Origin: AcAMD-5 sp044343935
GTDB lineage: Bacteria > Actinomycetota > Actinomycetes > S36-B12 > UBA5976
Reading direction: 5' to 3'
Length of the DNA: 62,975 bases
Assembly: GCA_044343935.1 (NCBI GenBank)
Contig: JBIJDU010000007.1
Span: 1-62,975 of the forward strand
Positions 27,616 through 34,810 of this stretch are shown piece by piece. The position numbers and the translations under genes are program-made. The stretch's first letter is position 1. Each line of letters starts with the position of its first letter. The notes under the pieces are model-generated. The model ran no database searches. It had not been told where the DNA came from and saw only the letters and a program-made list of their open reading frames with translations.

Positions 27616-27971
27616 ATTCGCTCACGATGCCTAAGCACTGCTCTGGTTATCGGAATTCCAACCACTGTAAATAAAAAGATTAAACCCCAGACAATTACCC
27701 CAATTATGTAGTCAAGGATTGGGACCTCAGTGAACCACCAAAAAAATATTCCGAATCCAAACCAAAGCAGCCAAAGCGTAATACCAAGCAGTCTCTCCCA
27801 AATTCGAATTCGTTTACCTAAGTTTTGCGCCCCGGTATAGATACTTTCACTGGAGAAATCAAGTGGATCTTCTGGCGGCTCATATGCGGTTGGTCGCCGC
27901 AATCCTGGGAGACTCGAGAAAATTTCAATCAAAATCGCCTTTAGCAGCGAGTGCCGAGCAGCCTTTACCAT
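27612..27971 (-). CDS. small two-helix membrane protein, partner of the glycosyltransferase
   Basis: A 119-residue protein with a charged N-terminal half and two strong hydrophobic helices (LLGITLWLLWFGFGIFFWW and YIIGVIVWGLIFLFTVVGI). No family is recognised by sequence. Size, topology and four-base overlap with a PgaC-like synthase recall PgaD, the small c-di-GMP-linked subunit of the PNAG synthase, but this is an analogy from context only. Confidence 0.6.
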   Translation of the reverse strand: MVKAARHSLLKAILIEIFSSLPGLRRPTAYEPPEDPLDFSSESIYTGAQNLGKRIRIWERLLGITLWLLWFGFGIFFWWFTEVPILDYIIGVIVWGLIFLFTVVGIPITRAVLRHRERI

Positions 27972-28054
27972 GGCATGACTGTAATGGACTTATTGCTGCA
28001 ATTAAATACCTGATAAGGAGATGTTGTTAATTGGTATACCAATAGAAAAGTCAG

Positions 28055-28609
28055 TTACTTCAGCTCACCAAGTCGATCTTTAATTAACCCAAGTAATGCT
28101 TTAGTGTTCACATCCCAGTCCTTTGGAATCTGAATTGTGTGCTTGTTTACCTTGTACCCATCCCAATGGTCAAGGTTCTTTTCAAGTACATCCTTACTAA
28201 AGGGGTTTATCAAAATATGATTCTTTTGGACACCCAATCCAAACACGTATCCAGCTTCAGCCTTTAACATCGGCTGGTTCCAAGCAATTACTAACTCTAA
28301 TTTGGGGTATTTAGTCTGGATTGTCTTGAAAATTGCTTTTGCGGTTTTCTTGCTTATTGGATCTAACTTATTGAAGTAGTCTGTTGGACTCTCGTGTCGT
28401 TTTGCGGATTTTGACCCACGGGCATACATCACTACCGCATTTGCGTGTGCTTGGCTAAAGCCAAATCTTTCTCTAAGAAAAGAAATTTGAGCAGGATATT
28501 TTTCATCTGCAACTTCTTTTAATTGAGTAAACCAATAAGACATAGGTTTGCCATATTTTTTCTCAATCGCTGGAAATGCTTTTGCTCGATCTCCAGTGTA
28601 AGTGGCCAT
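28055..28609 (-). CDS. DUF4287 / DUF5655-like small protein
   Basis: A 184-residue soluble protein. The first ~70 residues (YGKPMSYWFTQLKEVADEKY, then RFGFSQAHANAVVMYARG) fit DUF4287; the remainder (ELVIAWNQPMLK, GYVFGLGVQKNHILINPF) fits the DUF1801/YdhG-like fold. Biochemical role is unknown. It is two bases after the trkA stop and may be co-transcribed with the potassium uptake genes. Confidence 0.7.
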   Translation of the reverse strand: MATYTGDRAKAFPAIEKKYGKPMSYWFTQLKEVADEKYPAQISFLRERFGFSQAHANAVVMYARGSKSAKRHESPTDYFNKLDPISKKTAKAIFKTIQTKYPKLELVIAWNQPMLKAEAGYVFGLGVQKNHILINPFSKDVLEKNLDHWDGYKVNKHTIQIPKDWDVNTKALLGLIKDRLGELK

Positions 28610-28611
28610 GG

Positions 28612-29295
28612 TTATGAAGTTGGTTCAGTGTGGACAAACTGGCAGAACTCATCGAGTGGACCTTTTGGTCCAGCAACTACAACTTGATCTCCTGCTTTAA
28701 GCACAGTGTCTGGCAGCGCGATTTGAAAACCACCGTCAGCTGACGCTGTTGCAACAATGGTTACACCATAGGTTGCTCGAACTTTTGCCTCACCAAGTGC
28801 TTTACCATCGAGAATATCTGGCAGATATGTCTTTACTAATACAAAGTCTTTATCAATTGGGACGTATTCCAGCGATTCACCAGAAACCATATGGGCAACT
28901 CGAACACCCATGTCATATTCAGGGAAAATCACATGATGTGCACCAAGTTGGCGCAGTATTCGGCCGTGAGGTTCTGAGTTGGCTTTTGCCCAAACGTTTT
29001 CAACGCCCAATTGCAGCAGCAATGAGGTAGTTAAAATGCTAGCTTCAATATCGGCACCAATTGCAACTACTGCTGAATCAAACTCTGCAATACCTAGTTC
29101 AATTAATGCCGCTTCACCTGTGGTGTCGGCTTTCACTGCCTGGGTTAACTCTTGGGCCATCTGTTGAACTAATTTTTCATCAGTATCAATACCAAGAACC
29201 TCGTGCCCATTTCGCATTAACTCGCGGGCTAAGGAGGAGCCAAACCGGCCCATGCCAATTACAACCACGCTCTGGTGGAAGTCTCGTCTTTTCAT
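28612..29295 (-). CDS. trkA: TrkA/KtrA potassium uptake regulatory subunit
   Basis: RCK-domain subunit that gates the TrkH/KtrB channel by binding nucleotide. The Rossmann motif VIGMGRFGSSLARELM is followed by an RCK_C domain (about residues 140-220). I prefer ATG 29295 (227 residues) because AGGGACAG sits 4-5 nt upstream; a TTG at 29310 would overlap trkH. It forms an operon with trkH. Confidence 0.92.
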   Translation of the reverse strand: MKRRDFHQSVVVIGMGRFGSSLARELMRNGHEVLGIDTDEKLVQQMAQELTQAVKADTTGEAALIELGIAEFDSAVVAIGADIEASILTTSLLLQLGVENVWAKANSEPHGRILRQLGAHHVIFPEYDMGVRVAHMVSGESLEYVPIDKDFVLVKTYLPDILDGKALGEAKVRATYGVTIVATASADGGFQIALPDTVLKAGDQVVVAGPKGPLDEFCQFVHTEPTS

Positions 29296-29302
29296 TCTGT
29301 CC

Positions 29303-30670
29303 CTAGCCAATTAACGGCCTTTCTTTCGGTAGTTCATAGTGTCGTTTGGTTACCCGCAATGCTAAAGCAGAGGCAATTACAACTGGACCAAGCCTGCCGA
29401 CAAACATCAAAACTGATAGCCAAACTTTTGCGAAGTCAGGCAGCTCTGGGGTAATTCCTGTTGAGAGCCCAACTGTGGCAGTAGCGGAGATAACTTCGAA
29501 AAGCACTCGGTCTAAGCCAAACTTTGTGGTGGCAGTAAGGGCAAAAGTGGAGATGATGATGGTCATGCTGACCAGAGCAACCAGGGTTAGCGCTTGTCGT
29601 TGAATTGACCTTGGCAGCCTTCGATTACCAACGTTTACCGCAGTTTCGCCGCGAATTTCGGTATAAATAATAAAGAACAGAACAGCAAGTGTGGTTACTT
29701 TTATGCCACCTGCTGTGGAAGCAGAACCACCGCCAATAAACATCAAAACGTCCATGCCAAGCCAAGTTGCAGGATCTAACTCATTTAAGTCAATGGCATT
29801 CAGACCGCCAGAGCGAGTCATAATGGAAGCAAAGAAAGCATTCATAACTCGTTCAGCTGCTGTCATCGAGCCAAAAACGGCAGTGTTCTTCCATTCAATT
29901 AGTAGAACAATTAACACACCGAGAAAAATAAGAACAGTACTTGTGCCGAGAGTTAGTTTGGTGTGTAGTGAAAATGGTCGGCGCTTACCGCCAGGAAGTA
30001 GGTTTAATTTCCAGATACGTTCATGTATCTCGATTAATACCGGAATTCCCAAGCCACCCACAACAACGGCGAGCATGACTGGAACCAGAATAAATCCATC
30101 GGTCGCAAACGCCACCATACTGTCTGCATTTAAGGCAAAACCAGCATTATTGAATGCACTAACAGCATGAAATGTGCCATTCCAAATAGCCTCAAGCCAA
30201 GTTTCTGAATACTCAGCCTTGTATCGGAAAGAAAGATAGATAGCCAGTAAGACTTCAAATCCAAAATAAACTAAGAGCAGTCTCTTTAATAAAACTGGCA
30301 AACTCTTTGCGCCAATTATTTTTGCCTCTGCCAAGGTGTTAAGTCGATCAGACAAACTAATACGACCAGAAATTAATAAGCCTAGAAGTGTTGCAAACGA
30401 AATAATTCCTAAGCCACCAATTTGAAACATGATCATAATTGCGGCTTGGCCAAAGCCACTCCAGTGAGCGCCCGTATCAACAACAGCTAGACCTGTTACG
30501 CAAACTGCTGAAACTGCCGTAAATAGTGCGGTAACAAAATCAGTTTCATAGCCATCAGCAGTTGCAAACGGCAACATTAATATGAGTGTGCTAACAGTTA
30601 CCGCAATTGCGAAGGCAATTACGATCATTCGAGTGGGGTGCAGATTTGGACTGCGACCTTTCAAGCTCAC
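29303..30670 (-). CDS. trkH: TrkH/KtrB potassium transporter membrane subunit
   Basis: A 455-residue K+ translocation protein with about ten membrane helices and four pore-loop segments, for example TAVSAVCVTGLAVVDTG, HAVSAFNNAGFALN and SIMTRSGGLNAID with the selectivity glycines. It pairs with the TrkA subunit downstream. Size is closer to KtrB. The start is GTG 30670. Confidence 0.93.
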   Translation of the reverse strand: MSLKGRSPNLHPTRMIVIAFAIAVTVSTLILMLPFATADGYETDFVTALFTAVSAVCVTGLAVVDTGAHWSGFGQAAIMIMFQIGGLGIISFATLLGLLISGRISLSDRLNTLAEAKIIGAKSLPVLLKRLLLVYFGFEVLLAIYLSFRYKAEYSETWLEAIWNGTFHAVSAFNNAGFALNADSMVAFATDGFILVPVMLAVVVGGLGIPVLIEIHERIWKLNLLPGGKRRPFSLHTKLTLGTSTVLIFLGVLIVLLIEWKNTAVFGSMTAAERVMNAFFASIMTRSGGLNAIDLNELDPATWLGMDVLMFIGGGSASTAGGIKVTTLAVLFFIIYTEIRGETAVNVGNRRLPRSIQRQALTLVALVSMTIIISTFALTATTKFGLDRVLFEVISATATVGLSTGITPELPDFAKVWLSVLMFVGRLGPVVIASALALRVTKRHYELPKERPLIG

Positions 30671-30777
30671 TGGCTCAGCCTACGCTTACAACGCATTTAG
30701 CTGGCTTTGGGATGGGCATTTCCGACCCGAATTCAGCCGGAAATAGGCCCTCCCTTTTTTCTGGCTAGGCCAGCGAT

Positions 30778-31563
30778 CTAAAGCGAAGATGTAGCTAGCA
30801 CGCCAGCAAAAATCTGCCAAGCAAGCGCGCTTTTAGCGACAAATGACAAGGTGATGTAAAGCCGCTCGCCAACTAGATAATCTTTGAAGCGACCAATCTG
30901 CTTGTATTGCAACCATTGCACTAGTGCAAAAGAGTTGAAGAACAGGAACAATGAGATAACAACACCGTAAACAAATCCAGGCGCCTCATTTGTACTTCCC
31001 GGGGAGAACAACAACCAGAACATAGCAATCCATGGAATTACACCGGCAATACAACCAAACCAAAACGGCAACAAACTGCCCTTGCCCGGCTCTTCATACT
31101 TTTCTTGCAACCAACCAAATAAAATCATGGAAATATTTGCACCAGCAATGGCCAACAATGCGATGATATCCCAAACAGCATTGATGATTGAAATCAAGAT
31201 AATCATTAACGTGGAAGAAATTGAGTATTCAATCCAGCGAGCAATGTTTCGCTGGTTAGCTAAATCATTGGCATAGCCATTAAGCCCAGGACCAACTATC
31301 CAGAAGTGAGCAACCGCACTAAGAAGTGAAAATATTGCAACACCAATTGCAATCGGAAATTCAAATAACAAAATACTTTCAAATGTAGCACCTGGAATTG
31401 GTGCATCTTGCAAATAATTAACTGAAACTGGAAGTGCAAAGTCATTTGCCAAAATTATGATCGCAATAGCTTGAACCAAATGGAAGACGCCAGCAATTAA
31501 GTTGTAACGTCTTAACCCAGAAAGTCGTTCTGCTGGAACTGGAGTTGGAGTTGCGGTAGCCAT
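30778..31563 (-). CDS. heliorhodopsin
   Basis: A 261-residue retinal protein of the heliorhodopsin family. It is strongly similar to actinobacterial 48C12 as I remember it, including ANDFALP, SMILFGWLQEKY, LLPFWFGCIAGV and GFVYG(V/I)(V/I)ISLFLFFNSFALVQ. Lys244 (FVAKSALAWQIF) is the retinal Schiff-base lysine, and Glu112 (RWIEYS) the counterion; His28 and His86 match the conserved cytoplasmic-side histidines. The family is inverted in the membrane (N-terminus inside) and does not pump ions in known cases, so a sensor or enzyme-regulating role is likely. GAAAGG precedes ATG 31563. Confidence 0.97.
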   Translation of the reverse strand: MATATPTPVPAERLSGLRRYNLIAGVFHLVQAIAIIILANDFALPVSVNYLQDAPIPGATFESILLFEFPIAIGVAIFSLLSAVAHFWIVGPGLNGYANDLANQRNIARWIEYSISSTLMIILISIINAVWDIIALLAIAGANISMILFGWLQEKYEEPGKGSLLPFWFGCIAGVIPWIAMFWLLFSPGSTNEAPGFVYGVVISLFLFFNSFALVQWLQYKQIGRFKDYLVGERLYITLSFVAKSALAWQIFAGVLATSSL

Positions 31564-31587
31564 AGTTACCTTTCGCTTAAGGGCTCA

Positions 31588-31618
31588 ATAATAAAGCCTG
31601 TTTATGGACTTAAACAAG
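31588..31618 (-). promoter_or_regulatory. putative heliorhodopsin promoter overlapped by an inverted repeat
   Basis: Reading the minus strand: TTGTTT (31617-31612), an 18-nt spacer and TATTAT (31593-31588). The -35 is embedded in the inverted repeat TGTTTA-TGGACT-TAAACA (31599-31616), which could be an operator. A second short palindrome CTGAT-GAGTT-ATCAG (31643-31657) lies just before sbtA. No transcription-factor family is assigned. Confidence 0.35.
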
Positions 31619-31671
31619 GAAAAACCCACAGACTTTCCATTACTGATGAGTTATCAGATAGCATTTTGGCA

Positions 31672-32634
31672 ATGAACTCATCACTTGAAATAGCCATCTC
31701 GAACCTCACCTCAATTACGGTGCTGATCTTTTTCCTTGGGCTCCTTGCTGGTGCTATTAAGAGTGACGTCAAGATTCCAGAAGCGATCTATCAATTTATC
31801 GCGATCTATTTACTGTTTGGTATCGGATTAAAAGGCGGCGTATCGCTTCGAGAGAGCAATTTGCTCGATACCTTGCTACCAATTTTGGCAACGCTTGCAC
31901 TTGGCGTAACAATTCCGATCTTGGCGTATTTAGTGCTTGGTAAAGTAACAAAAATATCTGCAATAGATCGAGGTTCGCTGGCGGCACATTACGGTTCTAC
32001 CTCCCTAGTGACTTTCACTGCAGCTTTGGTTTATTTGGATACTAATCAAATTGAATATGAAGGCTTTGCCACAACTTTGCTTACTGTGATGGAAGTACCA
32101 GGAATTGTGGTGGGAATTTTTCTAGCAAAGCGCCATATTGCGCCAAAAACTAATTGGTCAGAATCGTTAAAAGAAATATTTCTTGGCAAAACATTGATGC
32201 TGTTAGTCGGTGGTTTATTTATCGGTTATGTCGCGGGCACAGAAGGCTATGTTCGAGTTGAACCATTCTTTGTTACTATGTTGCCTGGTGTACTGGCGCT
32301 ATTTTTGCTTCACCTTGGCTATTTAGCAGGAGAGCGTTGGAAATCTGTATTAGAAGTCGGGCCTGGATTAATCACCTTTGGAATACTCTTTCCAATCGCG
32401 ATGGGGATCTCCGGCACCGCAGTTGGCAGCTTGATTGGCCTATCTGTTGGCGGGTCAGTAATTCTTGGCATTCTTTCTGCAAGTGCTTCATATATCGCAG
32501 CACCAGCAGCTGTTCGAGTGGCGCTGCCAGAAGCGAATATTTCACTTCCGGTTACCACCAGTTTAGTAATAACCTTTCCAGTTAATTTATTGATTAGCAT
32601 TCCGCTATTAACACTATTCGCGCAGTGGTTTTGA
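31672..32634 (+). CDS. SbtA-type sodium-dependent bicarbonate transporter family protein
   Basis: A 320-residue membrane protein of the SbtA (formerly DUF897) family with about ten helices in two inverted repeats. FGIGLKGGVSL and AAHYGSTSLVTFTAAL correspond to the first-repeat core, and SASASYIAAPAAVRVALPEAN to the second, the region that binds Na+ and bicarbonate in cyanobacterial SbtA. No SbtB (PII-like) gene is adjacent. ATG 31672 is used; TTG 31666 is an alternative. It is divergent from the heliorhodopsin gene with a ~105-bp shared promoter region. Bicarbonate specificity is inferred from family only. Confidence 0.88.
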   Translation: MNSSLEIAISNLTSITVLIFFLGLLAGAIKSDVKIPEAIYQFIAIYLLFGIGLKGGVSLRESNLLDTLLPILATLALGVTIPILAYLVLGKVTKISAIDRGSLAAHYGSTSLVTFTAALVYLDTNQIEYEGFATTLLTVMEVPGIVVGIFLAKRHIAPKTNWSESLKEIFLGKTLMLLVGGLFIGYVAGTEGYVRVEPFFVTMLPGVLALFLLHLGYLAGERWKSVLEVGPGLITFGILFPIAMGISGTAVGSLIGLSVGGSVILGILSASASYIAAPAAVRVALPEANISLPVTTSLVITFPVNLLISIPLLTLFAQWF

Positions 32635-32665
32635 TATCTAACACTTCGAACACTACGCTTGCACA

Positions 32666-32990
32666 ATGCGCTACATAATTTTTGTCATAGATTGCTGCCA
32701 GCAATACCGCCGGCGGTAATGAGATTGTTGCAATTGATGCCTTCAATGAGCAACTACGGGAGAGCGGCAACTGGATTTATGCTGCCGGAATAGCAGCACC
32801 AGGAAGAGCCCAGGTCATCGATAATCGCTCTGATGCTGATTTAGTAACTGCTGGATCATTATTTAGTGACTCGGAGCATTACAGTGGATTTTGGCTAATT
32901 GAGGCTGAATCTGATTCCGCTGCATTGGCATTAGCAAAAGCTGGATCAAAAGCTTGCAATAGGAAAGTAGAACTTCGACCATTCTTGTAA
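32666..32990 (+). pseudogene. frameshifted YCII/DUF1330-like (YciI family) gene
   Basis: ATG 32666 opens MRYIIFVID, the normal start of YCII-type proteins, but the frame then ends at 32720. The family sequence resumes in the +1 frame from about 32691 (SNTAGGNEIVAIDAFN), then GLAAP-like AGIAAPGRAQVIDN, SGFWLIEA and the C-terminus ACNRKVELRPFL before TAA 32988. The second frame has a stop at 32688-32690 and no start codon, so a shift within roughly 32690-32700 is required. It is either a genuine one-base frameshift mutation or an assembly error. Confidence 0.8.
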
Positions 32991-33009
32991 TGTTTGCTTT
33001 GGAGCTAAC

Positions 33010-33312
33010 ATGAAATATGAATTCCAAATCAGTGGTTTAATATTTGAGTGGCGTGGCCCGGCCCCATTTCATTTTGTCAGAATTCCGACCGATCAAGGCG
33101 AGCAAATCAAGACAGAAGCCAACTTACTTTCTTATGGCTGGGGAGTAATTCCAATTCATGGTCAAATTGGCAAAACTGAATTCACTACGTCATTAATACC
33201 CAAAGATGGAAGTTACTTAATTCCAATTAAAGATGTAGTTCGCAAAGGTGAGCAACTTGAAATAGATGACGAAGTTAAAATCAGGTTCAATTTAGGAAAG
33301 CTGAGTTCTTAG
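33010..33312 (+). CDS. DUF1905 domain protein
   Basis: A 100-residue beta-rich protein with the DUF1905 pattern: FHFVRIPTDQGEQI, GWGVIPIHGQIGKTEF, and a C-terminal SYLIPIKDVVRKGEQLEIDDEVKIRF. These proteins often carry an extra YdeI/OmpD-associated domain, absent here. A GGAG about 6 nt before ATG 33010 supports the start. It follows the broken YCII gene and overlaps the convergent DinB gene by four bases. Confidence 0.75.
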   Translation: MKYEFQISGLIFEWRGPAPFHFVRIPTDQGEQIKTEANLLSYGWGVIPIHGQIGKTEFTTSLIPKDGSYLIPIKDVVRKGEQLEIDDEVKIRFNLGKLSS

Positions 33313-33812
33313 TCTCTTGGTTCACCTTTTTCAAGTTTGTCAAAGGCCCAAAGATCCAAATCATCAAGCACGATTGATTTATAACCCTTGAAATCCAAAG
33401 CAGCAACCAGCTGTGCGCGATGTTCAGTGGCATGGTGAATTGCTTGAATCAAGATGGTAGAAAACCAACGTTTAACAACTTTACCGGTGTCCTCAAAAGT
33501 GTAAGTTAACTCTTTATCCTCTTGGCTGGCAGCATCAATTAAATTTTGATCTAATTCTGAAATTAGTGAAGTCAGTTGCCGCACATCTTTTACGGAATTC
33601 ACTTTTGGAATTTCAATCCAGTCCTCAATCTCCAGCCGATACACATACCAGGTTGCACCATCACAGATATGAGCAAGGATCTTTCCCACGGTCCATTCAG
33701 GATTAGAAATATATGCACGTAGCGCTTCATCTGGCAGTTTTGCAACTGCGTTAAATAATTCTTGATTAGCCCAAGCCATATGCCTTAGGCCACGCTCGAT
33801 GGAAATTGTCAC
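33309..33812 (-). CDS. DinB/YfiT-like metalloenzyme-fold protein
   Basis: A 167-residue four-helix-bundle protein. The likely metal ligands are a His in AHICDG and the pair in HHATEHRAQ. GTG 33812 is favoured because AAGGG stands 6 nt upstream; an ATG further in (MAWANQELF) is possible. Members include thiol-dependent transferases (mycothiol/bacillithiol S-transferases) and uncharacterised proteins; no specific substrate is suggested here. Confidence 0.78.
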   Translation of the reverse strand: MTISIERGLRHMAWANQELFNAVAKLPDEALRAYISNPEWTVGKILAHICDGATWYVYRLEIEDWIEIPKVNSVKDVRQLTSLISELDQNLIDAASQEDKELTYTFEDTGKVVKRWFSTILIQAIHHATEHRAQLVAALDFKGYKSIVLDDLDLWAFDKLEKGEPRD

Positions 33813-33928
33813 GATCAACCCTTAACTGTTTAGTTCACTTCTTAGTCGTTAAAGCATAGGCCAAATCATCTGACTCGAGGTGAAAAGTGAGTGACATAAT
33901 CTGGCAGGCACCATCATTCAAGTTATTT

Positions 33929-33948
33929 CTACCTATCTAATAAGGTAG
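33929..33948 (+). promoter_or_regulatory. inverted repeat covering the nitroreductase ribosome binding site
   Basis: CTACCT-ATCTAATA-AGGTAG is a perfect 6-bp inverted repeat ending five bases before ATG 33953. Its 3' arm contains the purine-rich ribosome binding site (AGGTAGGA). It could be a hairpin that masks the site or an operator over a -10-like TATCTAAT. Confidence 0.35.
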
Positions 33949-33952
33949 GAAG

Positions 33953-34684
33953 ATGGATCGAGAACTAAAACCAAGTGAGATAACTAGTTTCTTAGCCTCT
34001 AGGCGGAGCACGAGAGATTTCTTGCCAACGCCAATTCCAGATGAATTAATCAATGAATTAATTGCTGATGGTTTAACTGCACCCTCTTGGTCCAATACCC
34101 GACCCTTTTTGGTTGCAGTTGCAACTGGGGAGAAGCGAGATCGATTAAGTCGAGAGTTCTTATCTCGATGGGATGCCGTCAAGGCCGCTAGGAACGGCAG
34201 CATCTTTGCCAAAGTTAAACTTGCCATTTCTAGATATGGCTTACCGAGTTCAAATTGGCGAGCAGTTAAGAAGTATCCGCCAGATCTGCTTCCTAGAAGT
34301 CAACGAGTCGGTAGAGATCTGTATTCGTATATTGGCATTGAGCGAAAAGATATTAAGTCTCGCGATGCAGCTTGGGGAAGAAACTATGAATTCTTTGGTG
34401 CTCCAGTTGAGTTATTTATTTTCACCCATAAAGCCTTAGGCAAGTTTTCAGCCTCTGACGCTGGCCTGTTTATGCAGAGCTTGATGTTGAGCGCACACGC
34501 GAAAGGTTTAGGAACTTGTGCCCAAGGGGCAGTATCAACTTGGGAAGATGCGGTTCGTAAGGAGTTTGATATTCCAAAGCAATACCAATTGCTTTGTGGG
34601 TTAGCATTGGGATTCCCAAGCGATAACAAGATTAACCAATTCCAAGCCGAACGAATTGCACCAAGTCAAATCCGAATTGATTAA
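33953..34684 (+). CDS. nitroreductase family protein
   Basis: An FMN-dependent NAD(P)H oxidoreductase fold of 243 residues. FMN-contact regions are SRRSTRDFLPTPIPDELI at the N-terminus and QSLMLSAHAKGLGTCAQGAVS plus LLCGLALGFPSD near the C-terminus. Family members reduce nitro compounds, quinones or flavins; the substrate is unknown. Start by GTAGGAAG upstream. Confidence 0.88.
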   Translation: MDRELKPSEITSFLASRRSTRDFLPTPIPDELINELIADGLTAPSWSNTRPFLVAVATGEKRDRLSREFLSRWDAVKAARNGSIFAKVKLAISRYGLPSSNWRAVKKYPPDLLPRSQRVGRDLYSYIGIERKDIKSRDAAWGRNYEFFGAPVELFIFTHKALGKFSASDAGLFMQSLMLSAHAKGLGTCAQGAVSTWEDAVRKEFDIPKQYQLLCGLALGFPSDNKINQFQAERIAPSQIRID

Positions 34685-34810
34685 ATTTAAGTTTGGATAG
34701 TCAATACATTCTGGATAGATCACTAGTTAAACTGAATATTCGGACGCATTAAAATACGTAAAACGATAAATCCCAACAGCATTACCCAACCAATCTATTG
34801 ACAGGCTGGT

